DNA of 32,379 nucleotides from Candidatus Roizmanbacteria bacterium (GTDB lineage: Bacteria; Patescibacteriota; Microgenomatia; UBA1406; GWC2-37-13), in NCBI GenBank assembly GCA_027002315.1, contig JALWZV010000089.1, positions 1 through 32,379 of the forward strand. Reading direction: 5' to 3'. The notes beneath the pieces were generated by a model, which saw only the letters and a program-made list of their open reading frames with translations, had not been told where the DNA came from and searched no databases. A program made the translations under genes and the position numbers. Shown in pieces: positions 7,881 to 15,092 of this stretch. Position 1 is the first letter of the stretch, and every line of letters starts with the position of its first letter.

Positions 7881-8558
7881 TTAGATTATTTTTTTATACT
7901 TCATCACAGTCTTAACAGCTCGAATTGGGTATTCAATAAAGAAGGATGCGGGATGTTTTTTTATTCTTCTTGCTGATATATGATTAACAAGGTCATAATC
8001 ATACTTAATTCTTCCCCCTGCAAGCAGGATATTAAGACCTAGATCAATATCTTCATGTACTTGTTTATCATCAAGACAAACTTTGTCTCTAACTTTCTGC
8101 CAAATCTTTACTGTTAAAGCCATGTTCGGACCAATAAGAGTGGGTCCATTTTGTACTAATCTCATAATCTTTAAGAACTCTTTCGCAGGTAGATCTGTTT
8201 TAAAAGGTAGATCATAAAACACAACGGGACCAGTTAAAGCATCAATCTTTTCTTGTAAGAAATTATTTTTAATTTTACTTATCCAATCTTTAGGAACTAT
8301 AGCATCTGCATCTGTCCTAGCAATAACACCATTCTTTACTGAATCAAATCCTTTATTTCTTGCAGGAATCATACCTTGCTTCTTTTCTTTAATTACTTTA
8401 ACAGGGAACTTTTTAGCAATTTGAATGGTGTTATCGGTACAGTTATTGTCAACAATGATTATTTCATCAGCTGGCTCAGTTTGTCCGAGCAGAGATTGAA
8501 GACACTTTCCAATATATCTTTCTTCGTTATACACAGGAATCACCACAGAAATTTTCAT
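7881..8558 (-). CDS. Family 2 glycosyltransferase
   Basis: This 225-residue GT-A fold enzyme begins 'MKISVVIPVYNEERYIGKCL', has the nucleotide-sugar-binding 'IIVDNNCTDNT' and the metal-binding DAD at residues 83-85. A later 'EDIDLGLNILLAGG' is the usual acceptor/catalytic region. It has no membrane segments apart from a weakly hydrophobic C terminus. It probably transfers a sugar to a lipid carrier or surface glycan, but donor and acceptor cannot be deduced. It is divergent from a second glycosyltransferase gene with a 28-base gap containing overlapping -10 elements, so the two are probably expressed together. ATG at 8558 lies 6 bases after its -10. Confidence 0.9.
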   Translation of the reverse strand: MKISVVIPVYNEERYIGKCLQSLLGQTEPADEIIIVDNNCTDNTIQIAKKFPVKVIKEKKQGMIPARNKGFDSVKNGVIARTDADAIVPKDWISKIKNNFLQEKIDALTGPVVFYDLPFKTDLPAKEFLKIMRLVQNGPTLIGPNMALTVKIWQKVRDKVCLDDKQVHEDIDLGLNILLAGGRIKYDYDLVNHISARRIKKHPASFFIEYPIRAVKTVMKYKKII

Positions 8559-8564
8559 GTGATT

Positions 8565-8574
8565 ATTATATAAT
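8565..8574. promoter_or_regulatory. Overlapping divergent -10 elements
   Basis: The 10-base sequence ATTATATAAT contains TATAAT on both strands: 8569-8574 on plus and 8570 to 8565 on minus. The minus-strand hexamer lies 6 bases before the ATG at 8558 and the plus-strand hexamer 12 bases before the ATG at 8587. No good -35 was seen for either. Binding of polymerase to one element should exclude the other. Confidence 0.55.
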
Positions 8575-8586
8575 TTTGATTACAGT

Positions 8587-9420
8587 ATGAAAAGCAAGCT
8601 TTCAATAATTATTCCCACCTTGAATGAATCTAAACATCTACCCCTGCTATTAAAAGACTTATCTAAACAAACAAATAGAGATTTTGAGGTAATTGTTGTT
8701 GATGGAGATTCGGACGATGATACCCGTTCTGTTGCTGAAGGTTTTAACAAAACCATTCAGATAACTGTTATCAACGCGCATAAAAGACACCTCTCATATC
8801 AGAGAAATTTAGGAGCGGAGCATGCTAAGGGGGATTATGTTGTGTTTATAGATGCAGATTCTAGAGTGAGGAGAAGTTTTGTTAATAGCATTTTTAGAGT
8901 TTTAAAGAAGCAAAAACATCTTGTTATATTACCTGTGTTTGATACAAATGTTAGCGGTGTTGCAGAAAAGACCCTTTTTTCTGTGACTAATTATATGCTT
9001 GATATCTCACAGCTTTTGAGGCTACCTTTTACTCCTGGAGCCTGTTTAATCTTCGAAAAACATTTTTTTCTGTTTGTTGGAGGATTCAGAATTACAAAAA
9101 AACAGAAGAAGAAAAAATTGTTTCCAGAAGATGTAGATATATTAAAGCGGGTATTAGCTTGTGGAGTTATTCCTTACCTCGCTTCCGAGGTAAAGTTTTC
9201 TTTTTCTATGCGTAGGTTTAAAAAAGAAGGATTTTTAAAGGTGTTCACAACTTACACTTTAAGTGCTATTAATATGCTCACAAGAGGGAAAATGGATTTC
9301 GATATAGAGTATAGAATGGGGGGAGACTACTATAAAAGAAGACTTCGAGTTGATAAGAAATCTGATTTAGTTAATAAATTAAAGACAATGCTTTCTCGAG
9401 TTAAGAAAATATTAGAGTAG
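8587..9420 (+). CDS. Family 2 glycosyltransferase
   Basis: This 277-residue protein opens 'KLSIIIPTLNESKHLPLLL', then 'VIVVDGDSDDDT' and the metal-binding DAD at residues 89-91 in 'VVFIDADSRVRRSF'. It also has 'TPGACLIF' and 'FPEDVDILKR', the usual late motifs of GT2 enzymes. A weak hydrophobic patch in the C-terminal third may touch the membrane. It probably contributes to surface glycan or glycolipid synthesis with the divergently encoded glycosyltransferase. The C-terminal codons overlap by 9 bases with the convergent endonuclease-family gene. Donor and acceptor are unknown. Confidence 0.9.
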   Translation: MKSKLSIIIPTLNESKHLPLLLKDLSKQTNRDFEVIVVDGDSDDDTRSVAEGFNKTIQITVINAHKRHLSYQRNLGAEHAKGDYVVFIDADSRVRRSFVNSIFRVLKKQKHLVILPVFDTNVSGVAEKTLFSVTNYMLDISQLLRLPFTPGACLIFEKHFFLFVGGFRITKKQKKKKLFPEDVDILKRVLACGVIPYLASEVKFSFSMRRFKKEGFLKVFTTYTLSAINMLTRGKMDFDIEYRMGGDYYKRRLRVDKKSDLVNKLKTMLSRVKKILE

Positions 9421-10152
9421 GGTTTTTGTCAGTGTAAATTTAGAAATAACTGGATAGTGATCAGAGCTCATTTTCTCAAGTCTCACAGTGCTAACTTTTT
9501 TAATGTTACGGTATAAGATATAGTCTAACTTCACTTTTGCTGAAAATATTTTTAGAACCCTTGTTAAATTTGTGTAGTTAATGTTATTGGTTGCTTCTTT
9601 TAGGTTATATCGTTCTATTATTTTTTCGAACCTCTTTTTGTTATACATAAAGTTAAAATCACCCGCGATAATAATAGGCTCCTGTTTTGAGTTAATAGTG
9701 GATAAAAATGAGTTCATTTGTTTAATTCTTGTCCCGTTGCTACTCACTAGATGTGTAAGATGCACATTGTATACTGTTAGAGGTTTATTTTCTTTTTTAA
9801 ACTCTAAGTACGTTTGTAGGACTGTTCTTGACTTGTTTCCTCCTTTGAGTATGAAAAGTAGTATCTCATACATACTTCGTGGTAAATTAAGGACAAGATT
9901 TTTTTTAACAGAAAATTTTTTAGAGTTATAGTATGTTGCTACACCGAAAATTTTTCCAAACTTAACAAATGAGTTAGAAAAATCAGCGAGTTTGAGTCCA
10001 AGCGTAGTTGATATTTTATTTAGGTTACTGATCTCTGTGTCGACTTCTTGTAGACAAACAATATCTATGTTTGGATTTTCCTGCAAGATAAGTTTTAGAT
10101 CACCTATTCCTTTATTAAATAACGTATTGTATGTTAACAAAGTTACTTTCAT
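9412..10152 (-). CDS. Endonuclease/exonuclease/phosphatase-family protein
   Basis: This 246-residue protein has the four-layer EEP fold motifs in order: 'LLTYNT' at residues 5-10, 'IVCLQEVD' with the metal-binding Glu at 36, 'IIIAGDFNF' (Asp/Asn pair), 'KLDYILYRN', and the terminal 'SSDHYPV' (Asp-His pair). All expected catalytic positions are present, so it is probably an active metal-dependent phosphodiesterase or nuclease. Its substrate (DNA, phospholipid or other phosphodiester) cannot be set from sequence. There is no signal peptide. The ATG at 10152 lies 11 bases after a TATAAT on its strand. Its 3' end overlaps the convergent glycosyltransferase by 9 bases. Confidence 0.88.
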   Translation of the reverse strand: MKVTLLTYNTLFNKGIGDLKLILQENPNIDIVCLQEVDTEISNLNKISTTLGLKLADFSNSFVKFGKIFGVATYYNSKKFSVKKNLVLNLPRSMYEILLFILKGGNKSRTVLQTYLEFKKENKPLTVYNVHLTHLVSSNGTRIKQMNSFLSTINSKQEPIIIAGDFNFMYNKKRFEKIIERYNLKEATNNINYTNLTRVLKIFSAKVKLDYILYRNIKKVSTVRLEKMSSDHYPVISKFTLTKTLL

Positions 10153-10163
10153 AACTAGTAGGG

Positions 10164-10169
10164 ATTATA
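10164..10169 (-). promoter_or_regulatory. -10 element of the EEP-family gene
   Basis: TATAAT on the minus strand (10169 to 10164), 11 bases before the ATG at 10152, predicting a leader of about 5 bases. No convincing -35 was found. Confidence 0.45.
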
Positions 10170-10211
10170 GCAAAAAACCCCAAAAAACATTGTATGTTAG
10201 TCTTTTCAAAG

Positions 10212-10233
10212 TTATCCACACAGTTGTTGATAA
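10212..10233. promoter_or_regulatory. Inverted pair of DnaA-box-like sites
   Basis: TTATCCACA at 10212-10220 is a perfect match to the DnaA-box consensus. Four bases later TGTTGATAA at 10225-10233 is the reverse-orientation box with one mismatch. They lie in the largest gap between long genes in the window, followed by AT-rich palindromes. This could be part of a replication origin or a DnaA-controlled promoter region. No dnaA or dnaN gene lies in the window, and two boxes are few for an origin. Confidence 0.45.
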
Positions 10234-10261
10234 ATATTAGAGATTGTTACACCAGTCTTTT

Positions 10262-10318
10262 CTATAGTTTATAAACTATAGGACTACTTATAGTAGTTAG
10301 TTAATAAACTATAGGACT
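10262..10318. repeat. Palindromic operator-like array
   Basis: A perfect 20-base palindrome, CTATAGTTTATAAACTATAG, occupies 10262-10281. A second inverted repeat, ACTAC-TTATA-GTAGT, follows at 10283-10297. The right half of the first palindrome is repeated directly: ATAAACTATAGGACT occurs at 10271-10285 and again at 10304-10318, 33 bases apart (about three helical turns). The second copy ends at the first base of the TTGACA -35 element of the small gene at 10353. This arrangement is what a dimeric repressor or activator site would look like; an origin-unwinding role is an alternative. Confidence 0.65.
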
Positions 10319-10346
10319 TGACAAAGAAAGAAAAGTTATTTATTAT
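10318..10346 (+). promoter_or_regulatory. Strong promoter of the 44-residue gene
   Basis: A perfect -35, TTGACA (10318-10323), a 17-base spacer and TATTAT (10341-10346). Six bases separate the -10 from the ATG at 10353, the same spacing as at several other genes in the window. The -35 abuts the operator-like repeat upstream. Confidence 0.7.
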
Positions 10347-10352
10347 TAAGCT

Positions 10353-10487
10353 ATGGAATTACGAAAGAAGAAAAAAATAATGAAGTTAAAGATCTCTGTC
10401 AAAAGGGATGTTGGTTTTGCCAAAAGAGAGTTAGGAAAGATTGCACGTAAAAAACTAAATTTGCCGTTTAAATTATTTACTTTATAA
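10353..10487 (+). CDS. Small basic protein of unknown function (44 residues)
   Basis: This short reading frame encodes 44 residues starting MELRKKKKIMKLKISVKRD and ending 'KLNLPFKLFTL'. It is strongly basic (about 14 Lys/Arg), has no hydrophobic helix, and is not L34 or another ribosomal protein I recognise. Support comes from context, not homology: a TTGACA-17-TATTAT promoter ends exactly 6 bases before its ATG, and an operator-like palindrome array lies upstream. Its stop is 3 bases before a long hairpin. A role in nucleic-acid binding is plausible given its charge and the nearby DnaA-box-like sites, but that is a guess. It could also be a non-coding RNA whose reading frame is accidental. 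Confidence 0.5.
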   Translation: MELRKKKKIMKLKISVKRDVGFAKRELGKIARKKLNLPFKLFTL

Positions 10488-10490
10488 AAA

Positions 10491-10548
10491 AGAAGGGCAT
10501 TACTACCGCTCATTTTTTTAAGGTTATGACGAGTAGTAATGCCCTTCT
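10491..10548 (-). terminator. Long hairpin, terminator of the YYY gene
   Basis: AGAAGGGCATTACTAC (10491-10506) pairs perfectly with GTAGTAATGCCCTTCT (10533-10548), and the 26-base loop can extend the stem imperfectly. On the minus strand the stem is followed by TTTTTT at 10490 to 10485 region (CTTCTTTTTTATAAA), giving a typical intrinsic terminator for the gene ending at 10618. On the plus strand it is followed only by CTCTTTGCC, so it is weaker in that direction. A 16-bp perfect stem is longer than most terminators. Confidence 0.75.
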
Positions 10549-10617
10549 CTTTGCCAATATTTATTTCGAAAAACAGAATAGCACAAGAATATTTTAAAGT
10601 CAAGAACTTATGTAGTA

Positions 10618-12729
10618 TTACTTTATCATGTACAGAGAGGCTTGGCCGTTTGATGACGTGAATATTTTATAAGCAACCTGGCTGAATTTTTCTTCATTTA
10701 ACTGAGGATATTTTTCTCTTTCTAAGGGAGAGACGACGATGTATTTAATATGGTATTTTCTTGCCATTGCTAACACAACATTTGGATCACTGGTTGCGTA
10801 GAAGGTTTGAATTTCTGGTATCCTTTTGCCAACAACATTCGCTGATCCTCGCCATAACCACTCATGCACCTGCCAACCGGCAACCGTAGGTAAGCCAGTG
10901 TAAGCTGAAACGGAGTTATAGTCTGTGTACGAGTCTCCTTGAGCTTCTATAATTATTGGTTGTCCTACGATATTATGATTGACAAACTCAATAATTTCTT
11001 TTATCGCAGGGTGTTGTGTCTTCATCCACTTAGAACCATCTAAATCGGCTTTTTTATTTAATTTTCCGTAGTATGAAGTGATGGCAAAATATGGATATAT
11101 CACAACAAGCATTGTTAACGCAGAGAAAATGAGTTTAACTATTACCCAACGTATTTTTTTTAATTTTGTCTTTTTGACTAGTGCTATTGTGTACACAGTT
11201 GCAATACTCATCATTATAAAAGCCTGATATCCTAGTTTAAACATAGTATTTGCTCTGAAATAACCAGGATAGATATCTTTAGCATAAAAAAACTCAGGTA
11301 TTATTATTAAAATTGTTCCTACAAAAAACAAAGAGAACACAAATAAAGCAACCTCGCTAATCTTTTTCTTTTTTATATTAAGTGATAGGAATGTTACAAA
11401 ACCAAACCAGAAAAATCCCCATAAGACTAAGAGCATCCAGAGAGGCGATATCTGACAATTTTCAGACAAAAACACAAGTGGCCCAATGTGCTTAATTGAG
11501 GATAAGAAAGACGGAGGACAGTTTAACCCAATTTTATTAGAGAAAGGTGAAAAGTGAGATGAAAAAGGATAAGAAAAGACCAAAAATGACGCTATCAAGG
11601 TAATTAGTCCTAAGAAAGTTTTTCTATTAAATCCTTTTATAAATAAAAGAATGAATGAGAAATATAACAGATATATTGGACCATCAAATGCATTTGTCAT
11701 ATAGTGAATAGCTATAAGAAATCCAAATATTGCCCCTAAGAAATATGACTCAAGTTTTAACTTAAAAACAAGCAGGTAGGATAAAGCTAATGTTAAAAGT
11801 ACAATTGGAATATCGAACACATGTCCATGTAGATCGGCTACGACGTATGAGTATGCTGGAAATTCATGTATTGTGTGATATATAAATCGTGTTGCATTTG
11901 GATACCAATATTTTTCTGGGTGAGGTACTAAAGTAAATATTTTCCAAAAAGGTAGAGGATTATTAGCATCGTATCCTTTTGTGAAAACATATATTGTGTG
12001 GAGATTTCCGCCTAAGTTAGCAATAAAAGCTCCAAATAAGCCGAACAGAATAACAAAAAAATTAGAAACCTTTTTAAAACTGTTTTTAATAAGCGTTGTT
12101 ACGATGGAAAACACCTCTGTTATGCCTAAACCGAACAAAGTTGCCAGTATGAGATTATAACCAAACTTGGAAGGAATATTGCTTAGTTTTATAAGAACAG
12201 CTCCTGTTAAATGACCGAAGTAGTAATAATTAATTGGATACCCTTTAGGATGAGTAGGATCTGCAGATAACCACATATCTAATGGAGGAAGATGTTTGGA
12301 TCTGAGAATTGAGTTCATAAAACCAAAGTCCATAAATTTTTCTAACCCATGTATTGATGGTTCTTGTCCTCGAACAAAGATCCAAAAAGCGAAACTTAGT
12401 ATAAATAAGATCTCAACTCCAACAATCTTTTTTATCGATTTTTTTTCTAATAACTTGAACTTGGGAAAGTATTTAGAAATTAAAAAGTACTCAAGTGTGG
12501 CAAAAGTAAAAAGAGATGTAAAAAGAAAGACCCTTGTAAATTCGAACAGCTGTGTTGCTACCAATGTAAAATAGCTCAGTAACACAATTGATACTATTTT
12601 TGAGAAAGCATAACCATCATCAAAGAAAGTGCGACCAAGTACTAGTTTTACCAACGGGTAGAAAACTATTCCTAACCAGAATAGGTAAATATACCATGTG
12701 ATAGCATACCCAAGTGACGATAGTTCCAT
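10618..12729 (-). CDS. DUF2298 (YYY) polytopic membrane protein
   Basis: This 703-residue protein has about 13-15 membrane segments and the signature 'KGYPINYYYFGHLTGAV', which names the Chlor_Arch_YYY/DUF2298 family. It also has 'ATRFIYHTIHEFPAYSYVVADLHGHVFDIP', another hallmark, and a soluble C-terminal part (about 590-703) with 'GLPTVAGWQVHEWLWRG' and 'IKYIVVSPLEREKYP'. The architecture resembles GT-C glycosyltransferases/oligosaccharyltransferases, with a conserved extracytoplasmic loop, so a role in surface glycosylation from a lipid-linked sugar is likely, but the family is not biochemically characterised. It ends just upstream of a strong hairpin terminator and is divergent from valS. 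Two glycosyltransferases are encoded 2-4 kb away. Confidence 0.88.
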   Translation of the reverse strand: MELSSLGYAITWYIYLFWLGIVFYPLVKLVLGRTFFDDGYAFSKIVSIVLLSYFTLVATQLFEFTRVFLFTSLFTFATLEYFLISKYFPKFKLLEKKSIKKIVGVEILFILSFAFWIFVRGQEPSIHGLEKFMDFGFMNSILRSKHLPPLDMWLSADPTHPKGYPINYYYFGHLTGAVLIKLSNIPSKFGYNLILATLFGLGITEVFSIVTTLIKNSFKKVSNFFVILFGLFGAFIANLGGNLHTIYVFTKGYDANNPLPFWKIFTLVPHPEKYWYPNATRFIYHTIHEFPAYSYVVADLHGHVFDIPIVLLTLALSYLLVFKLKLESYFLGAIFGFLIAIHYMTNAFDGPIYLLYFSFILLFIKGFNRKTFLGLITLIASFLVFSYPFSSHFSPFSNKIGLNCPPSFLSSIKHIGPLVFLSENCQISPLWMLLVLWGFFWFGFVTFLSLNIKKKKISEVALFVFSLFFVGTILIIIPEFFYAKDIYPGYFRANTMFKLGYQAFIMMSIATVYTIALVKKTKLKKIRWVIVKLIFSALTMLVVIYPYFAITSYYGKLNKKADLDGSKWMKTQHPAIKEIIEFVNHNIVGQPIIIEAQGDSYTDYNSVSAYTGLPTVAGWQVHEWLWRGSANVVGKRIPEIQTFYATSDPNVVLAMARKYHIKYIVVSPLEREKYPQLNEEKFSQVAYKIFTSSNGQASLYMIK

Positions 12730-12752
12730 TCTTATAAATTACATTTTTTAAA

Positions 12753-12781
12753 TTGAGTTTTCAACCTCTTTTCCATATAAT
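12753..12781 (+). promoter_or_regulatory. Promoter of valS operon
   Basis: TTGAGT (12753-12758), a 17-base spacer and TATAAT (12776-12781). Predicted initiation near 12788 leaves a leader of about 31 bases before the ATG at 12819. A longer reading frame using TTG at 12753 as start would begin inside the -35 hexamer, which excludes it. Confidence 0.75.
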
Positions 12782-12818
12782 TAACTCGTTAAATATTCAT
12801 TTTAATACATTAAGATAC

Positions 12819-14927
12819 ATGGACAAAAAATATAGATATAAGGATGTTGATAAGAAAATATATGAGATGTGGGAAAAGAAAAAATATTTTAAAGCCAATC
12901 CTAACTCTAAAAAGAGACCTTTTTGTATAATACTTCCTCCACCAAACGCAAATGCTAATTTACACCTTGGTCACGCGATGTATGTTTACGAGGATATAAT
13001 GATACGTTTTTACAAATTGCGAGGTTTTGAGTCTTTTTGGTTGCCAGGAGCCGATCACGCTGGTTTTGAGACTTGGTATGTTTTTGAAAAACATCTAAAA
13101 AAGAAAGGTAAATCTAGGTTTGATTATAAAAGAGAAGAGTTGTTTAAAATGGTGTGGGAGTTTGTTATGCAGAACAAGAATAATATGGAGGAACAGTTGA
13201 AAAGGCTTGGGTTTTCCTTAGATTGGGAGAGAAAAAAATTTACTCTTGATGAGGATATAGTACAGATTGTGTACAAAACTTTTAAAAAACTGTTTGATGA
13301 TAACTTGGTTTACAGGGGTAAAAAACTTGTTAATTACTGTGTTAAGTGTGGAACCTCGTTTTCTGATTTAGAGGTAACCTATAAAGACGTCAAGGGAAAA
13401 TTATGGTTTATATTGTACAAGTTAGAGAACAGTGATAAGGGTTTGGTAGTTGCCACAACAAGGCCTGAAACTTTGTTTGGAGACGTTGCTGTTGCAGTGC
13501 ACCCAGATGATAAGCGTTATAAAAAATTTATAGGAAAAAAAGTAATACTTCCCTTTATCAATAAAAAGATTCCGGTTATAGCTGATGAGATGGTTGATAT
13601 GAAGTTTGGTACTGGAGTTGTAAAAATAACACCTGCTCATGATAGCAATGATTGGTTAGTGGGAGAGCGTCATAATTTACCATTTGTTCAGGTTATAGAC
13701 TTTAATGGAAAGTTAAATGAACATGCTGGAGAGTTTTCTGGCCTGCACATAAAGAAAGCAAGGCCACTTATAGTACAGAGATTAGAAGATCAAAAACTTC
13801 TTGTAAAAGTAAAAGACTACGAACATAGAGTTGGTCACTGTTATAAGTGTGGTTCTGTAATAGAACCATTACCAAAAGAGCAGTGGTTTATAAAGATAAA
13901 ACCTCTAGCTCAAAAAGCAAAAGACGCAATTTTAAAAGATGAGATCGAGATATATCCACATCGTTTTAAGAAGATACTTTTAGATTGGTTGGATAAATTT
14001 TATGACTGGAACATCTCTAGACAGATAGTTTGGGGAATGCAGATACCTGCTTACTTTTGTAAGTCACAAAAAAAGTGGTTTGTGTCTGTAAATAAACCTA
14101 GTAAATGTCTTGTTTGCGGTAAGGATGACTTTGTTCAAGACACAGATACATTTGATACCTGGTTTTCATCTGGTCAATGGCCATTTGCAACCCTACAGGC
14201 ATTGGGTAAAGAGTTTTTTAATTTTTTTTATCCCACATCCGTTATGGAAACAGGTTATGATATTTTGCCATGGTGGGTTGCAAGGATGATAATGTTTGGT
14301 ATTTATATTACTGGGAGTGTTCCATTTAAGAACGTTTATCTTCATGGATTAGTTCGTGATAGTAAGGGCCAGAAGATGAGCAAGAGCAAGGGTAATGTTG
14401 TTAATCCTATGGATGTGATTGATAAATATGGAGCCGATGCATTGCGAGCCTCTCTGGTTTTTGAGACAGCTCAGGGAGGAGACGTTGTTTTTTCGGATAA
14501 TAAAGTTAGAAGTATGCGTAATTTTGCTAACAAAATTTGGAATATTGGTAGATTTATTTATTTACAACACACATTAACAGAGAGAGATAGTTTAGATAAA
14601 GATGTGGTTAATGGTGATAAACACATAAAGGATTTAGAGAAGGAAAGTTCTAAGTTCAAAAAAAGATACATGCAACTTATGGAGAAATATAAGTTTGGTC
14701 AAGCTTTTGATGAGCTGTATGAATTTGTTTGGCATAGAGTGGCAGATTATTACATAGAACAGTTGAAAGAATCGTTAAGAAGTGGTAACATTGAGGTTCT
14801 AGAAAGGTTAACAAATATTTATTTTGAGCTGTTAAAGATGCTTCATCCTTTTATGCCTTTTGTAACAGAGGCAGTGTGGATGAATCTAAACAAGAGCAAT
14901 AAATCTATTTTAGAAACAACTTTATAA
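12819..14927 (+). CDS. valS: Valyl-tRNA synthetase, short form
   Basis: This class I synthetase (702 residues) charges tRNA-Val. It has HLGH at residues 49-52, 'GADHAGFETWYVFEKHL', an editing (CP1) domain with 'LVVATTRPETLFGDVAVAVHP' and 'GTGVVKITPAHDSND', zinc-like Cys pairs (CVKCG, CYKCG, CLVCG), 'SRQIVWGMQIPAY', 'DTDTFDTWFSSGQWPF' and KMSKS at 519-523. The TTRPET and SRQIVWG blocks fit ValRS better than Ile or Leu enzymes. It stops soon after 'HPFMPFVTEAVW', so it lacks the last part of the anticodon-binding domain and the C-terminal coiled coil that make most ValRS about 880-950 residues. The start is set by the upstream promoter. rpmH follows after 15 bases. Confidence 0.93.
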   Translation: MDKKYRYKDVDKKIYEMWEKKKYFKANPNSKKRPFCIILPPPNANANLHLGHAMYVYEDIMIRFYKLRGFESFWLPGADHAGFETWYVFEKHLKKKGKSRFDYKREELFKMVWEFVMQNKNNMEEQLKRLGFSLDWERKKFTLDEDIVQIVYKTFKKLFDDNLVYRGKKLVNYCVKCGTSFSDLEVTYKDVKGKLWFILYKLENSDKGLVVATTRPETLFGDVAVAVHPDDKRYKKFIGKKVILPFINKKIPVIADEMVDMKFGTGVVKITPAHDSNDWLVGERHNLPFVQVIDFNGKLNEHAGEFSGLHIKKARPLIVQRLEDQKLLVKVKDYEHRVGHCYKCGSVIEPLPKEQWFIKIKPLAQKAKDAILKDEIEIYPHRFKKILLDWLDKFYDWNISRQIVWGMQIPAYFCKSQKKWFVSVNKPSKCLVCGKDDFVQDTDTFDTWFSSGQWPFATLQALGKEFFNFFYPTSVMETGYDILPWWVARMIMFGIYITGSVPFKNVYLHGLVRDSKGQKMSKSKGNVVNPMDVIDKYGADALRASLVFETAQGGDVVFSDNKVRSMRNFANKIWNIGRFIYLQHTLTERDSLDKDVVNGDKHIKDLEKESSKFKKRYMQLMEKYKFGQAFDELYEFVWHRVADYYIEQLKESLRSGNIEVLERLTNIYFELLKMLHPFMPFVTEAVWMNLNKSNKSILETTL

Positions 14928-14942
14928 ATTCACTAATTAATA

Positions 14943-15077
14943 ATGAAAAGAACATATCAACCTAAAAAGAAAAGACGTAAGAAAGTTCATGGATTTCTCT
15001 CTCGTATGAAAACAAGAGGAGGAAGAAGGGTAATCTCGTCTAGAAGAGCAAAAGGTAAAAAAAAGTTAACCGTTTAA
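14943..15077 (+). CDS. rpmH: Ribosomal protein bL34
   Basis: A 44-residue, very basic protein: it begins [20 protein letters not shown] and continues '[20 protein letters not shown]', a full match to the bL34 consensus (K-R-T-x-Q-P, H-G-F-x-x-R-M, G-R-x-V-[IL]-x-x-R-R-x-K-G-R/K). bL34 is part of the large ribosomal subunit. It sits 15 bases after valS and 15 bases before yidC. In most bacteria rnpA, the RNase P protein, lies between rpmH and yidC; here there is no space for it. Both the adjacent gene and the missing rnpA are typical oddities of reduced genomes, but rnpA may be elsewhere. Confidence 0.97.
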   Translation: MKRTYQPKKKRRKKVHGFLSRMKTRGGRRVISSRRAKGKKKLTV

Positions 15078-15092
15078 CAACTATCAAACATA

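Noticed and set aside
10346-10603. 85-codon minus-strand reading frame
   Set aside because: It spans the hairpin and lies antisense to the small gene with a good promoter; composition looks non-coding.
12753-12818. Longer valS start (TTG at 12753)
   Set aside because: The codon lies inside the TTGAGT -35 hexamer of the promoter, upstream of the predicted transcription start at about 12788.
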